This document shows positions 1 through 7,926 of a stretch of 22,755 nt of DNA, piece by piece. Position numbers and translations under genes: made by a program. The stretch is from CAZLFQ01 sp964625465 (lineage in GTDB: Bacteria; Pseudomonadota; Alphaproteobacteria; Rickettsiales; Midichloriaceae): NCBI GenBank assembly GCA_964625465.1, contig CAZVFD010000024.1, positions 1-22,755 of the forward strand, read 5' to 3'. Numbering within the stretch: the first letter of the stretch is position 1; every line of letters begins with the position of its first letter. The notes under the pieces were generated by a model. The model made no database searches and was not told the DNA's origin. It saw nothing but the letters and a program-made list of their open reading frames with translations.

Positions 1-1
1 G

Positions 2-1282
2 GCTGAAGCGAAGCATCAAGATATGATTGTGAGATTGCTTAAAATTGGTCTGGTTGTAACGGCGATTTCACCTGGAAGTTGGGAATTTTTTAATGATCAT
101 CTCTTCGGTTTGTTTACAGTGGGCTCGAAAGAAATCGCCTCTCACATCATACGCGCAGCACTTTACTATCGAGGAGGTGCTGAGGACTCCCCTAAGTTTA
201 TTATACCAGAAGATGCAACGCCTCTATCAATATATGACATCATTGTCGATATGCTGATTTCATCTGCAATTCACGCCAAGATTTGGGGATTAATATTCTA
301 TAATGGTTATTTCTGGATATATATAATCATCATGTATGTGGCAATATTTTTTGCTCTAATGGGAATTATTAGAGCTGTAGTACTATACTTTACATCATTA
401 ATGCTAGTGGCAATACTGCTTGTTACTGCGCCAATCTTCATTGTCATGGTTTTATTCCAGATGACGAGACAAATATTTGAAAATTGGCTGCAACAGTTAA
501 TTGCTGGTGCAATGATGATTATTGTGCTGTCAGCAACTATGACAGTTTTGGTCATTATTCTGCAAGATCAAATTGAAAATTTGTTTGGATACGGTGTGTG
601 TTGGGAATATGTATTTACAATATTCACCAGAGATTACTTCTTCTTAAACTTTAAAGATGTACACTTCTGGTATCCAAAAACACCAGCAGAGATTGATAAG
701 TGTGTAACACCACTTAATCTATTCGCTTTTTTATTTGTTGCAGTTGTATTTGACAAAGTAATGAGCCAAATTCCTCAGTTAATCGATGCTCTAAGTAATG
801 CGCAACTTTCGCCTATTAGCAGACTGTCTGGTGGTGCTATGCATACCCTAGAAGACAAAGCAGGAACTGCCATTTCAGCTGTAAACTACGTAAGGGCTGG
901 AGTTGGTATGGCTGCTAGCTCAGCGGCAGGAAAATTTGCAGAGAAAACTGGTCTTGATAAAAGTTCTGTTGGAAGGGCTTATACCAAAGCCTCTGCAGCA
1001 ATTAGCGCGGTTAGGCATAGTGCTCCAAGCCAGATAGCAAGTAGTATAGCGAGAACTGCGTATAATGCGCCTAGGTTAGTTGATGAAGCTATGCACAGTG
1101 CCCCACCAAGTAGTGTCAATTTTGAAGGAGCTTTGTCGGGTATAAAGCGTAATATTGAAGATAAATATGGTACCAAGGCTTTGGGTGGCTTACAAGACGG
1201 TGAGTGGCAGGCTAAATCTAGGCAAATTAATGCTATTAGGGAAGAGGCGGAAAAATCTTCTAAAGATGACAAGAAAAAGTAG
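2..1282 (+). CDS. virB6: VirB6-family type IV secretion inner-membrane channel protein (5' truncated by window edge)
   Basis: The reading frame is open to the left edge, so the start lies outside the window; the ATG at 23 is internal, because the residues before it (AEAKHQD) run straight into the conserved stretch K-I-G-L-V-V-T-A-I-S-P-G-S-W-E-F-F. That block, followed by a periplasmic stretch and a dense hydrophobic core, is typical of rickettsial VirB6/TrbL proteins. Counting from the ATG at 23, membrane segments lie roughly at residues 85-148 (two or three helices), 157-181 and 230-247. A hydrophilic, Ala/Ser-rich cytoplasmic tail of about 165 residues follows and ends in a lysine run. VirB6 forms part of the inner-membrane pore of the type IV secretion system. 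Rickettsiales usually carry several virB6 paralogues in tandem after virB3-virB4; this may be the last of such a series, but upstream genes are not visible. pgeF follows 34 nt later on the same strand. Confidence 0.8.
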   Translation, partial: AEAKHQDMIVRLLKIGLVVTAISPGSWEFFNDHLFGLFTVGSKEIASHIIRAALYYRGGAEDSPKFIIPEDATPLSIYDIIVDMLISSAIHAKIWGLIFYNGYFWIYIIIMYVAIFFALMGIIRAVVLYFTSLMLVAILLVTAPIFIVMVLFQMTRQIFENWLQQLIAGAMMIIVLSATMTVLVIILQDQIENLFGYGVCWEYVFTIFTRDYFFLNFKDVHFWYPKTPAEIDKCVTPLNLFAFLFVAVVFDKVMSQIPQLIDALSNAQLSPISRLSGGAMHTLEDKAGTAISAVNYVRAGVGMAASSAAGKFAEKTGLDKSSVGRAYTKASAAISAVRHSAPSQIASSIARTAYNAPRLVDEAMHSAPPSSVNFEGALSGIKRNIEDKYGTKALGGLQDGEWQAKSRQINAIREEAEKSSKDDKKK

Positions 1283-1316
1283 TTTATAATTGATGCTGCT
1301 AGTCAGGTAATGTAGA

Positions 1317-2135
1317 ATGGCTGCAAATATGGATTTGAAAATGTTGAAAAGAAGAGCCAATTCACCCCTAAGTAAAGTTACCACACAGTTGTTTTCAGAG
1401 TCAGTTATTAGACATGGATTTTTATCAAGGAAAGGTGGGGTTAGCACAGGTGTGTATGAGTCCCTTAATAGCTGCAATAGGATTAAGGAAGATGCAGAAA
1501 ATGTGCGCACTAATCTAGGCATAGTAGCTAGTGATTTCGGGGTTGATTTTAATTGCCTAAAGCTTTTAAACCAAGTCCACTCCAATATAGCAGTCTTTAT
1601 TGATGATCATAACGTAGACGCAACTTCATTTAATGCTGACGCAATTGTTACAAACCGTAAAGGTTTATTAATAGGAGTTAATACAGCTGATTGCACGCCA
1701 ATACTATTTGCTGATATGAAAAATGGAGTGGTTGCAGCAGCGCATGCAGGTTGGAGAGGAGCTCTTGCAGGTGTAATTGAGAATACAATAAATCTGATGA
1801 TTGAAAAAGGGGCGAAGAGAGATCAAATAATTGCAGTTATCGGTCCAACAATCGCCCAAGAGTCATATGAGGTTGATGATAAGTTTAAAGCTGAATTTAA
1901 GGCTAAACAGGAACATTCGGAGAAGTTTTTTTCTGAATCATACAGACCATTGCATCACAAATTCGACTTGCCAGGATTTTGTTTGGATGTATTAAACCAA
2001 GAAAAAATAAAAGACGCTTTAAATTTGGAAATAAACACTTATACCAATCCAGACGATTATTTTAGTTGCAGAAGGTCATCTCATAATGGAGAAAGCGACT
2101 TTGGTGGCCAGCTGTCAGTTATAATGTTGGTTTAA
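1317..2135 (+). CDS. pgeF: Peptidoglycan editing factor / multicopper-oxidase-like laccase domain protein (YfiH family)
   Basis: The 272-residue protein has the full YfiH/PgeF (DUF152, Cu-oxidase_4) signature: H-G-F-L-S-R-K-G-G-V-S near residue 33, L-N-Q-V-H at 84-88, T-A-D-C at 123-126, A-A-H-A-G-W-R-G at 141-148, an I-G-P-T-I motif, and C-R-R-S-S-H-N-G-E near the end. His88, Cys126 and His143 are the expected metal-ligand trio. Family members have been described as purine-nucleoside-cleaving enzymes and, in E. coli, as a factor that prevents misincorporation of amino acids into peptidoglycan; which role applies here cannot be told from sequence. The start at 1317 has only a weak ribosome site; the ATG at 1329 is an alternative. 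It sits 34 nt after virB6 in the same direction, so it may share that transcript, and ends 16 nt from the convergent ankyrin gene. Confidence 0.9.
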   Translation: MAANMDLKMLKRRANSPLSKVTTQLFSESVIRHGFLSRKGGVSTGVYESLNSCNRIKEDAENVRTNLGIVASDFGVDFNCLKLLNQVHSNIAVFIDDHNVDATSFNADAIVTNRKGLLIGVNTADCTPILFADMKNGVVAAAHAGWRGALAGVIENTINLMIEKGAKRDQIIAVIGPTIAQESYEVDDKFKAEFKAKQEHSEKFFSESYRPLHHKFDLPGFCLDVLNQEKIKDALNLEINTYTNPDDYFSCRRSSHNGESDFGGQLSVIMLV

Positions 2136-2151
2136 TTCTTATAAAATTTAG

Positions 2152-5100
2152 CTATCTACCTTCGCTAAACTCCGCGTTACCGGTTCTAGGAGATTTCTCA
2201 CGCTCTCTTAAATCATCTGCGCTAGATCTCTTTTTCATATTTGTAGGAACGCCAGCCACAACAGCTCCATCAGTATCGCCATGGGCGCCTGATTGCAATG
2301 ATGTCGTACTACTAGCATTAGCTGTTGTAGCAGCAGAAACAGAAGTTGCAGCTAGTACAGCGCTCACTGCAGGGGACACAGCAAATGCTGTATCTAGAAT
2401 AGCTCTTTGCTCAGGGCTCAGTCTTGAATACACCGATAATCCATTCTCGTCTGGAGCATTTAAAACAGCTCGGGCTTGCTCAGTAGATGCAGCGCACCTA
2501 ATCATTCCCACAAAAGCTGCAATCGTTCCTAGATCTAATTCTAAAGTTAATAGTTCTACAGGAATTAAAGCTCTTTGTTCATCAGTCAATGTATCGATAA
2601 ATTTCTTACCATTAATTTTTTGAGTGAAGATTGTTCTGGCTTTATCTCTATCAGGATATGTCTTTAAAGCATCTATCACCGCTTGTGCTTTTTCTTTGGA
2701 GCCAACGTACTGATGTTGATTAGCGCTTGAATAACTCTTTATAACATCCTGCGCAAAGCATAACTCTCCACTAGCTTTTGCAAATAATGCTTCAGCACCT
2801 TCAGCGTAACCTATAGCTACTTTTAAGGTAGGAATGCTGAAATCAGCAAGGGGGTTTCTGCCTGCGGTTCCAGAGAGCAGTTTTCTTGATTGAGGATAGG
2901 TTTCTAAAACATATCGCAAAATCTCTGGAGTAATTGGTTTCCCACTAAGCCATACAGAGTTAAATATAGATTCATTTTTATCGTTCAATGTTTCTATGCT
3001 TTCTTGAACTGCTGGATATTGTAAAAGTTGTTTTACTATATCTAAATCCTCAGAACACATGGCTCTTCTTAGAGGCAAACAACCTTCACTATCTAAGCTT
3101 CTTAAAGCGGCTTGACCAGCTTCAGTGGCAGCAATTGCAGGAAGCAGAGCAAGGTTTTTACTTCTAATTGAAAGTGTGATCAAATCTGCTTCGCAACCTG
3201 AAACAAAGTTTGAATCTGGTGATTCGTTTGCAACATCCACAATGGATTGCAAGTGCTCGGCTGTAAACAGAGATATAGGAGATCTTTGATCTTTAGTTTT
3301 TTGTGATAGAAGCTTTCTTGATTCTGGCGCCTTACGCAAAATAACTTTTAGAACTTCTGGATGAACTCTTGAATTACTATTCTCGAAAAGATGGAATATA
3401 TTTCTGTCATCTTTATCAAGTGCACAAACGCTTTCAATAACTTCAGGATAAGTTAGAAGCTCTTCAACTATTGCAACATTTTGTTTGCCTCTTGTGATGG
3501 CAATTCTTAAAGGTGTTGCACCATTTACAGTTGGAGCTTTAATTGCTACTTTGCCAGCATCTGTTGCATACATAGCCCTAACAAAAGCTACATCGCCAAC
3601 ATTTGCTGCGTAATGCATTACTCCTAAGCCATTGCCTCCTTGGATAGCAAAAAACGCACCCAAATGTTCTGGCGCGTTATCCCTTAATAACTCAAAAAGC
3701 TTTTTGAGTTTTGGAAAGGTTTTTTCATCGTAATAACCAGTATGGTTACTAAGTCTTGTATCACTAGGACATAGCCATAGACGTACATAACTAGTAGCTT
3801 CACTTACAAACAACGCCCTATTGATTTCTGCCACAGCCCTTAATGCGTCAGTATTCCCTGCAGCAAAAAGTGCATCAATCATTTGTGCATCTATAATATT
3901 AGAATCTTTTGAGGAGAGTTCTTTGACCAATTTGTAATTGTAATCAGAAATACTAAATGTGTGGGAAGCCAGCTTAACTAGTGTAGGGTCTTCCAACATT
4001 TTAGCCAAACAATCCAGATGTGCACTTCTAAAAAGAGCTGCTGTATTTATATAAACAGAATCTCTTCCCATCTCAGATGCTAAAATTTTTTCAACCAAAG
4101 CCACATTTCCTTGCTCTGCAGCCAAATGCAATGGAGTTCTGCCCGATGCATCAACGGCAAATGCTCGTAAATTTGCTTCTGGTGTATCTGCTGTTAGGCT
4201 TTCTTCAAAACCATTGAGTAAGTCATTTTCTGTTTTATTACTAAGCTCTGAAGCACTTTCTGGAGAGTAATCATAACTGTGATAGGTTTGAGCTTCAGTA
4301 GACTCTGGCCAAAATCCTTTAGTTCGTCTTTGCTGTTGTCTTCGCGCTTCCTCCTTTTCTTCTACCTGTATCTTTTTGATATCTGCTACAAATATTTTCC
4401 TTAATACCTGCCATACACTTGGGTGGAATTGAGTTGGGTTTTCTGTTCTTGACGCAGCTTGTAAGCAAAGATCTAATAAACAGACATCATTTGGATCAAA
4501 TCTTAATTTTCTAAAAAACTCTTCAAGTTGCGATAACCTTTCAAAATCTGAGCCAAAAATTTTTAATTTTCCTTGCGCATCAACTTCTGTTAGGCAAGCC
4601 ACTCCTGCATTTGTGTCAAGAGCGCGTTCTAATTTAGGAATACCGCCAAGTCTATATGCGTTCACAAGCAAGTCTGGGTTATAGGCTGCTCGGTATTGGT
4701 TAATCTCTCTTATTTTCTCTGGGAATATTCTAGCTAAGATATCCCATGAGGTTGAGCTTACTTTAGTTCGATCTGGCCCGACTTTTTCATCAAGGACATA
4801 ATCAAATAAACTTTTATTTTTACCAACGCTTCTCCAGTCTCTGAAAAAATTTTCTAGTCTTGGCAGTTCAGTTACTGGAACATGGAAGATTTCTAGGTTT
4901 CCTTGATCATCAATGTTGGCAAGCCTTCCTCTCCCATAACCAGTTCTTAAAATTCCTTCTATTCTAGCGTGGCTTCCAGATTCACATGCTAGGGCAACTG
5001 GGTTACCACCAGTGTTTATTAAGCCATCTAGATGCCGGTGTGTTGTCAGAGCTAATCTTAAAATCGCCAACGCCATTTCTTCTGCTTCAGGCATCTTACT

Positions 5101-5295
5101 TGCCATTATTTTATGAACAAAAGTTCTTCGCTGTTCATTCTTTCCTAGCACAACTTCACTTTTTGCTTTATCACTAAAAATTTCTGAAAAGAATTCCTCA
5201 GGAGTCTTACTGGAGGCATCTGGAATAGAATCAAATAGTGTAGCTAATCTTGCATCTATTTGTTGGCATACTTCGCGGTTCATGGTTTGTTTCAT
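2152..5295 (-). CDS. Large ankyrin-repeat protein with two internal duplications; candidate type IV effector
   Basis: The 1047-residue protein has no signal peptide or membrane segment. Recognisable ankyrin units are at residues 383-408 (G-R-T-P-L-H-L-A-A-E-Q-G-N), 555-581, 590-618 and 736-762, with degenerate helical repeats between them. Residues 98-200 and 206-310 are two copies of one module (D-D-Q-G-N-L-E-I-F versus D-A-Q-G-K-L-K-I-F, then S-W-D-I-L-A-R-I-F versus V-W-Q-V-L-R-K-I-F). Residues 566-690 and 712-830 are two copies of another (P-E-S-R-K-L-L-S versus P-Q-S-R-K-L-L-S). Residues 311-326 are highly charged and Gln-rich. The end is an Ala/Ser/Thr-rich linker (975-1005) and a basic tail with K-K-R-S-S near 1021. 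Ankyrin proteins with basic tails are frequent type IV substrates in Rickettsiales; translocation here is inference. The start at 5295 fits the promoter; a second in-frame ATG lies at 5283. Confidence 0.85.
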   Translation of the reverse strand: MKQTMNREVCQQIDARLATLFDSIPDASSKTPEEFFSEIFSDKAKSEVVLGKNEQRRTFVHKIMASKMPEAEEMALAILRLALTTHRHLDGLINTGGNPVALACESGSHARIEGILRTGYGRGRLANIDDQGNLEIFHVPVTELPRLENFFRDWRSVGKNKSLFDYVLDEKVGPDRTKVSSTSWDILARIFPEKIREINQYRAAYNPDLLVNAYRLGGIPKLERALDTNAGVACLTEVDAQGKLKIFGSDFERLSQLEEFFRKLRFDPNDVCLLDLCLQAASRTENPTQFHPSVWQVLRKIFVADIKKIQVEEKEEARRQQQRRTKGFWPESTEAQTYHSYDYSPESASELSNKTENDLLNGFEESLTADTPEANLRAFAVDASGRTPLHLAAEQGNVALVEKILASEMGRDSVYINTAALFRSAHLDCLAKMLEDPTLVKLASHTFSISDYNYKLVKELSSKDSNIIDAQMIDALFAAGNTDALRAVAEINRALFVSEATSYVRLWLCPSDTRLSNHTGYYDEKTFPKLKKLFELLRDNAPEHLGAFFAIQGGNGLGVMHYAANVGDVAFVRAMYATDAGKVAIKAPTVNGATPLRIAITRGKQNVAIVEELLTYPEVIESVCALDKDDRNIFHLFENSNSRVHPEVLKVILRKAPESRKLLSQKTKDQRSPISLFTAEHLQSIVDVANESPDSNFVSGCEADLITLSIRSKNLALLPAIAATEAGQAALRSLDSEGCLPLRRAMCSEDLDIVKQLLQYPAVQESIETLNDKNESIFNSVWLSGKPITPEILRYVLETYPQSRKLLSGTAGRNPLADFSIPTLKVAIGYAEGAEALFAKASGELCFAQDVIKSYSSANQHQYVGSKEKAQAVIDALKTYPDRDKARTIFTQKINGKKFIDTLTDEQRALIPVELLTLELDLGTIAAFVGMIRCAASTEQARAVLNAPDENGLSVYSRLSPEQRAILDTAFAVSPAVSAVLAATSVSAATTANASSTTSLQSGAHGDTDGAVVAGVPTNMKKRSSADDLREREKSPRTGNAEFSEGR

Positions 5296-5320
5296 GGTTT
5301 AAGCCCCAAGGTTTTTGGGC

Positions 5321-5348
5321 ATTATACTACAAAGCAATACGTTGCAAA
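5321..5348 (-). promoter_or_regulatory. Predicted promoter of the ankyrin gene
   Basis: On the minus strand a perfect TATAAT lies at 5321-5326. About 16-17 nt upstream is a weak -35 (TTTGCA or TTTTGC, about 5343-5349). Transcription would start near 5314, giving a leader of only about 20 nt before the ATG at 5295. An imperfect hairpin (GCCCAA pairing with TTGGGGC, one bulge) lies at about 5302-5319, between the -10 box and the start codon, and could act on read-through transcript from fliN rather than on transcripts from this promoter. Confidence 0.5.
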
Positions 5349-5452
5349 AGTTAAACTTTTATTACAGAAATTACCAACTATAAGCCAGCCTTAGGCGGGC
5401 AAACCCTCTTCGGACACCTTAATTGTTTCTTAAGTCTCCAATGCAGTCTTGA

Positions 5453-5728
5453 CTAAGCATCCTTTTTAATAAGCTCTGTTATAGTTATGCCTATTTTATT
5501 ATCTACAAGAACGATCTCGCCTTTTGCAACTAACCTGTCGTTAATAAATACGTCAACTGCATCCCCAACTTTCTTGTCGAGCTCAACTACAGATCCACGT
5601 GAAAGCTTTACCAGTTGATGTACTTTCATAGCTGCTCTGCCCAGTACTGCAGAAACCTGTAATGGTACATCATAGACTGCTTGGATATCAGCTTCAGTAT
5701 TGCCACTATTTTGTTCTGCTTCAGACAT
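5453..5728 (-). CDS. fliN: Flagellar motor switch protein FliN
   Basis: The 91-residue protein is essentially one SpoA (surface presentation of antigens) domain: V-Y-D-V-P-L-Q-V-S-A-V-L-G near residue 19, L-S-R-G-S-V-V-E-L-D in the middle, and the ending G-E-I-V-L-V-D-N-K-I-G-I-T-I. FliN forms the lower part of the flagellar C-ring with FliG and FliM and binds FliH. It is on the short side for FliN, with only about 18 residues before the domain. It is the last gene of fliG-fliH-fliN, 24 nt after fliH. The related type III secretion C-ring protein has the same domain, but the FliG neighbour makes a flagellar role far more likely. Confidence 0.93.
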   Translation of the reverse strand: MSEAEQNSGNTEADIQAVYDVPLQVSAVLGRAAMKVHQLVKLSRGSVVELDKKVGDAVDVFINDRLVAKGEIVLVDNKIGITITELIKKDA

Positions 5729-5752
5729 ATAACCTCAAAGAGTAATGGATGC

Positions 5753-6484
5753 TTATATATCACCAGATAATGATGAGTTTTGCAAGGTTTGATTTTCAAG
5801 TCCAACTACATTTGTCATCGAGATAGGGTTGTTTTTTATTTCTTTATCCAGAGCGTTCAAGATTTCATCTGGATTAAATATAGCCTTCCCATGTTCCCAA
5901 TCAATTTGACATTCACCTGCTGCTAGTTTGTCGCTCATTGATATGGTGACATTAGTCTTGATGTTCTTATCAGCAATTATACTCTTGAGTTTATCAGCTA
6001 TAGATTTACCAAGTTCTGCTTCTAAAGTAATAGCGATATTTGATTCATTTTTAACTCTTTCAAATACTTCATCAAAAAACTTAAACAAACGGTGCTCTTG
6101 TATATTTGAAACTTCGCCTATCATTTTCTTAGCAACTTCTATAGATAGTAAAGCAGCTTGCTTGCTTAGCTCTTTCAAGCTGTCTTGGTGAATCTTATCT
6201 AATGTATTAATTTTTTCAGTGAGGTTGGTTAGTTTGGCAGTAAGCAAATCTGAGTCGCTATCAAACTTAGCTTTTGCTTGTGTTGCCCCCTCCTGAACTC
6301 CAGCATCAAAAGATTCAGATCTGATTTTTTCAAGTTCAGCTGTAGAGATGGTTGTAAATGTTTCTGTTTGTGGTTCTTCTTGTAAAGAGTTAATGGTATC
6401 GCTATCAATGATTTCTTTTGTTATAGGGGGTTGTTGTAGGTTTACATCTCTTAATGGAAACCTGATGACTTTTGCTTCGGACAT
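5753..6484 (-). CDS. fliH: Flagellar assembly protein FliH (regulator of the FliI ATPase)
   Basis: The 243-residue protein has the FliH layout: a disordered acidic N-terminus (about 1-65), a small G-x-x-x-G type helix (A-G-V-Q-E-G near residues 61-66), a long coiled-coil segment (about 75-125), and a globular C-terminus with a well-preserved G-E-C-Q-I-D-W-E-H-G motif near residue 200. FliH is a dimeric stator that binds the export ATPase FliI and docks it to FliN at the C-ring. It starts 5 nt after fliG stops, so translation is probably coupled. FliI is not nearby. The protein is divergent in its first half; the call rests on the C-terminal motif and on its place between fliG and fliN. Confidence 0.87.
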   Translation of the reverse strand: MSEAKVIRFPLRDVNLQQPPITKEIIDSDTINSLQEEPQTETFTTISTAELEKIRSESFDAGVQEGATQAKAKFDSDSDLLTAKLTNLTEKINTLDKIHQDSLKELSKQAALLSIEVAKKMIGEVSNIQEHRLFKFFDEVFERVKNESNIAITLEAELGKSIADKLKSIIADKNIKTNVTISMSDKLAAGECQIDWEHGKAIFNPDEILNALDKEIKNNPISMTNVVGLENQTLQNSSLSGDI

Positions 6485-6489
6485 AATAC

Positions 6490-7485
6490 CTAATAGATCA
6501 TTTGGTCACTATCACCGCCGTCTGAAAGCTCAATCTCACCTTTGTTGATTAAGTCTTTAGCGACAGAAATGATTTCAGCTTGAGCCTCATCTACATCTTT
6601 TAAACGAACTGGCCCCATACCCTCAATTTCCTCAAGAAGAATTTTAGCAGCACGTTGAGACATATTGTCGATGAATTTTTTCCTAATTTCTTCAGTAGTA
6701 CCTTTTAAAGCCAGTGCTAAGCGTGATTTATCGATAGATTTAAGAATAGCTTGAATACCAACGGTATCGATTTTTTTCATGTCATCGAATGTGAACATCA
6801 GGCTCTTAATTCTTTCCGCGGCCTCTGTGCTGTGCTTCTCTAGCATTTCCATGAATTTAGCTTCAGTAGTTCTGTCGAAATTATTGAAGATTTCGGCCAT
6901 AACTTGGTTGTTGTCGTATTTTTGAGTTTTAGTTAAGGTATTGATAAATTCAGTACGCAGAGTTTTTTCAATTTTCTCTAAAACTTCTTTTTTTACTGGG
7001 TCCATTGCAAGCATTCTCTTGATGATTTCAAAGGAAAATTCTTGTGAAAACGACCCTAAAACTTTTGCGGCATGTGTTGGCGGAAGTTTGCTTAAAATAA
7101 GCGCAGCAGTTTGGGGATATTCGTTTCTTAAGTAATTGGCCAGCATTTCTTCATTAACATTAGCTAGTTTATCCCAAATATTTCTCCCAGCAGGGCCGCG
7201 TATATCTTCTAATATGACATCAACTTTATCTTTACCTAGGATCTTGCGCAAAAATCTTTCAGTGTTCTGTACGTTACCTACGAATGAAAGCGAAGCATTA
7301 ATCTCATTGCTATATTCCATGATTAGTTTTTCAATTGTGTCAGCGCCGACATTCCCAAGGCTTGACATAGATTGAGAGATTTCTTTAATTTCCTCATCCT
7401 CAAGAAGTTGGAAAACTTTGGTTGCGACCTCTTGATTGATTGCCATCATAAACATCGCTGCTTTTTCTACGCCGCTAATTTTCAT
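6490..7485 (-). CDS. fliG: Flagellar motor switch protein FliG
   Basis: The 331 residues match the usual FliG length, with N-terminal (1-100), middle (about 110-185) and C-terminal (about 190-320) armadillo-like domains. The middle-domain E-H-P-Q motif appears as E-Y-P-Q at residues 122-125, followed by T-A-A-L-I-L-S-K-L-P. The MFVF hinge is M-F-T-F at 230-233, followed by the charged torque helix (D-D-M-K-K-I-D and K-S-R-L-A-L-A-L-K-G). FliG couples the MotA/MotB stator to rotor rotation and sits on the FliF ring. It leads a fliG-fliH-fliN unit; fliF, which usually precedes fliG, is absent and acpS lies upstream instead. Upstream is a predicted promoter covered by a palindrome. The ribosome site is weak (TTTAAGAA before the ATG). 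Confidence 0.95.
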   Translation of the reverse strand: MKISGVEKAAMFMMAINQEVATKVFQLLEDEEIKEISQSMSSLGNVGADTIEKLIMEYSNEINASLSFVGNVQNTERFLRKILGKDKVDVILEDIRGPAGRNIWDKLANVNEEMLANYLRNEYPQTAALILSKLPPTHAAKVLGSFSQEFSFEIIKRMLAMDPVKKEVLEKIEKTLRTEFINTLTKTQKYDNNQVMAEIFNNFDRTTEAKFMEMLEKHSTEAAERIKSLMFTFDDMKKIDTVGIQAILKSIDKSRLALALKGTTEEIRKKFIDNMSQRAAKILLEEIEGMGPVRLKDVDEAQAEIISVAKDLINKGEIELSDGGDSDQMIY

Positions 7486-7503
7486 TTCTTAAACTAATCG
7501 ATT

Positions 7504-7528
7504 ACTAATTACATGTTACATAATTAGT
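7504..7528. promoter_or_regulatory. Operator-like palindrome upstream of fliG
   Basis: ACTAATTA at 7504-7511 and its exact reverse complement TAATTAGT at 7521-7528 flank a 9-nt centre. A second overlapping pair, AAACTAAT at 7491-7498 and ATTAGTTT at 7523-7530, uses the same right arm. The palindrome covers the predicted -10 box of the fliG promoter, which is the usual geometry of a repressor site. The regulator is unknown. Confidence 0.5.
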
Positions 7529-7540
7529 TTGATATGGCAA
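7513..7540 (-). promoter_or_regulatory. Predicted promoter of fliG-fliH-fliN
   Basis: Minus strand: -35 TTGCCA at 7535-7540 (five of six consensus bases), a 16-nt spacer, and -10 TAACAT at 7513-7518 (four of six). It lies in the 78-nt gap between acpS and fliG, so the flagellar genes could be switched separately from the aspS-acpS block upstream. Confidence 0.45.
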
Positions 7541-7563
7541 TTTTTTTGATTCGTTTGTTATAT

Positions 7564-7926
7564 CTAAACTCTTTCTATGACGACATAGGCTATAGCATAT
7601 GTACGTTCATCTGAGATAGAAAGGTGCATTTTAAACTTAGAGTAGCGCTCATCCACTTTAATATATGGTCTACCTTTTTCATCATTGAGAACGCTAATAC
7701 GGTTAAATGCAATCTCTTCACCGATCCCTGTGCCTAAGGCTTTAGCAAAAGCCTCTTTCGCGGAAAATCTCTTTGCGAGATATGCAACATATTGCTTAGG
7801 TTCTACTGGAGCTAATTCCAACTCTTCTTCTGAATAGATTTTGTTTAGAAACTTCTCGCCATTTTTCTCGAGAAGGCGTTCTATTCGTGATATTTTAACT
7901 ATATCGCAACCAATCCCGTGAATCAT
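7564..7926 (-). CDS. acpS: Holo-[acyl-carrier-protein] synthase
   Basis: The 120-residue protein begins M-I-H-G-I-G-C-D-I-V with the magnesium-binding Asp8, and carries the second signature A-K-R-F-S-A-K-E-A-F with Glu58, then A-L-G-T-G-I-G. AcpS transfers 4'-phosphopantetheine from CoA to the acyl carrier protein, activating it for fatty acid (and hence lipid A) synthesis. Length and motifs are those of the bacterial trimeric AcpS. Its ATG overlaps the stop codon of the upstream unknown gene by 4 nt (ATGA, 7923-7926), so the two are probably translationally coupled. It consumes CoA, whose synthesis starts with coaX, also in this window. Confidence 0.96.
   Translation of the reverse strand: MIHGIGCDIVKISRIERLLEKNGEKFLNKIYSEEELELAPVEPKQYVAYLAKRFSAKEAFAKALGTGIGEEIAFNRISVLNDEKGRPYIKVDERYSKFKMHLSISDERTYAIAYVVIERV

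Noticed and set aside
979..1585. Long minus-strand frames opposite virB6 and pgeF
   Set aside because: They are antisense to well-conserved coding sequence, have no ribosome sites and show no family features.
5302..5319. Imperfect hairpin (GCCCAA / TTGGGGC) downstream of fliN and just before the ankyrin ATG, considered as a terminator or riboswitch
   Set aside because: The stem is only about six pairs with a bulge, there is no following T-run on the minus strand, and the predicted transcription start lies inside it.
5346..5360. AAAAGT-TAA-ACTTTT inverted repeat, considered as a terminator of the fli operon
   Set aside because: The stem is almost all A/T and very weak; it is as likely to be chance in AT-rich DNA.
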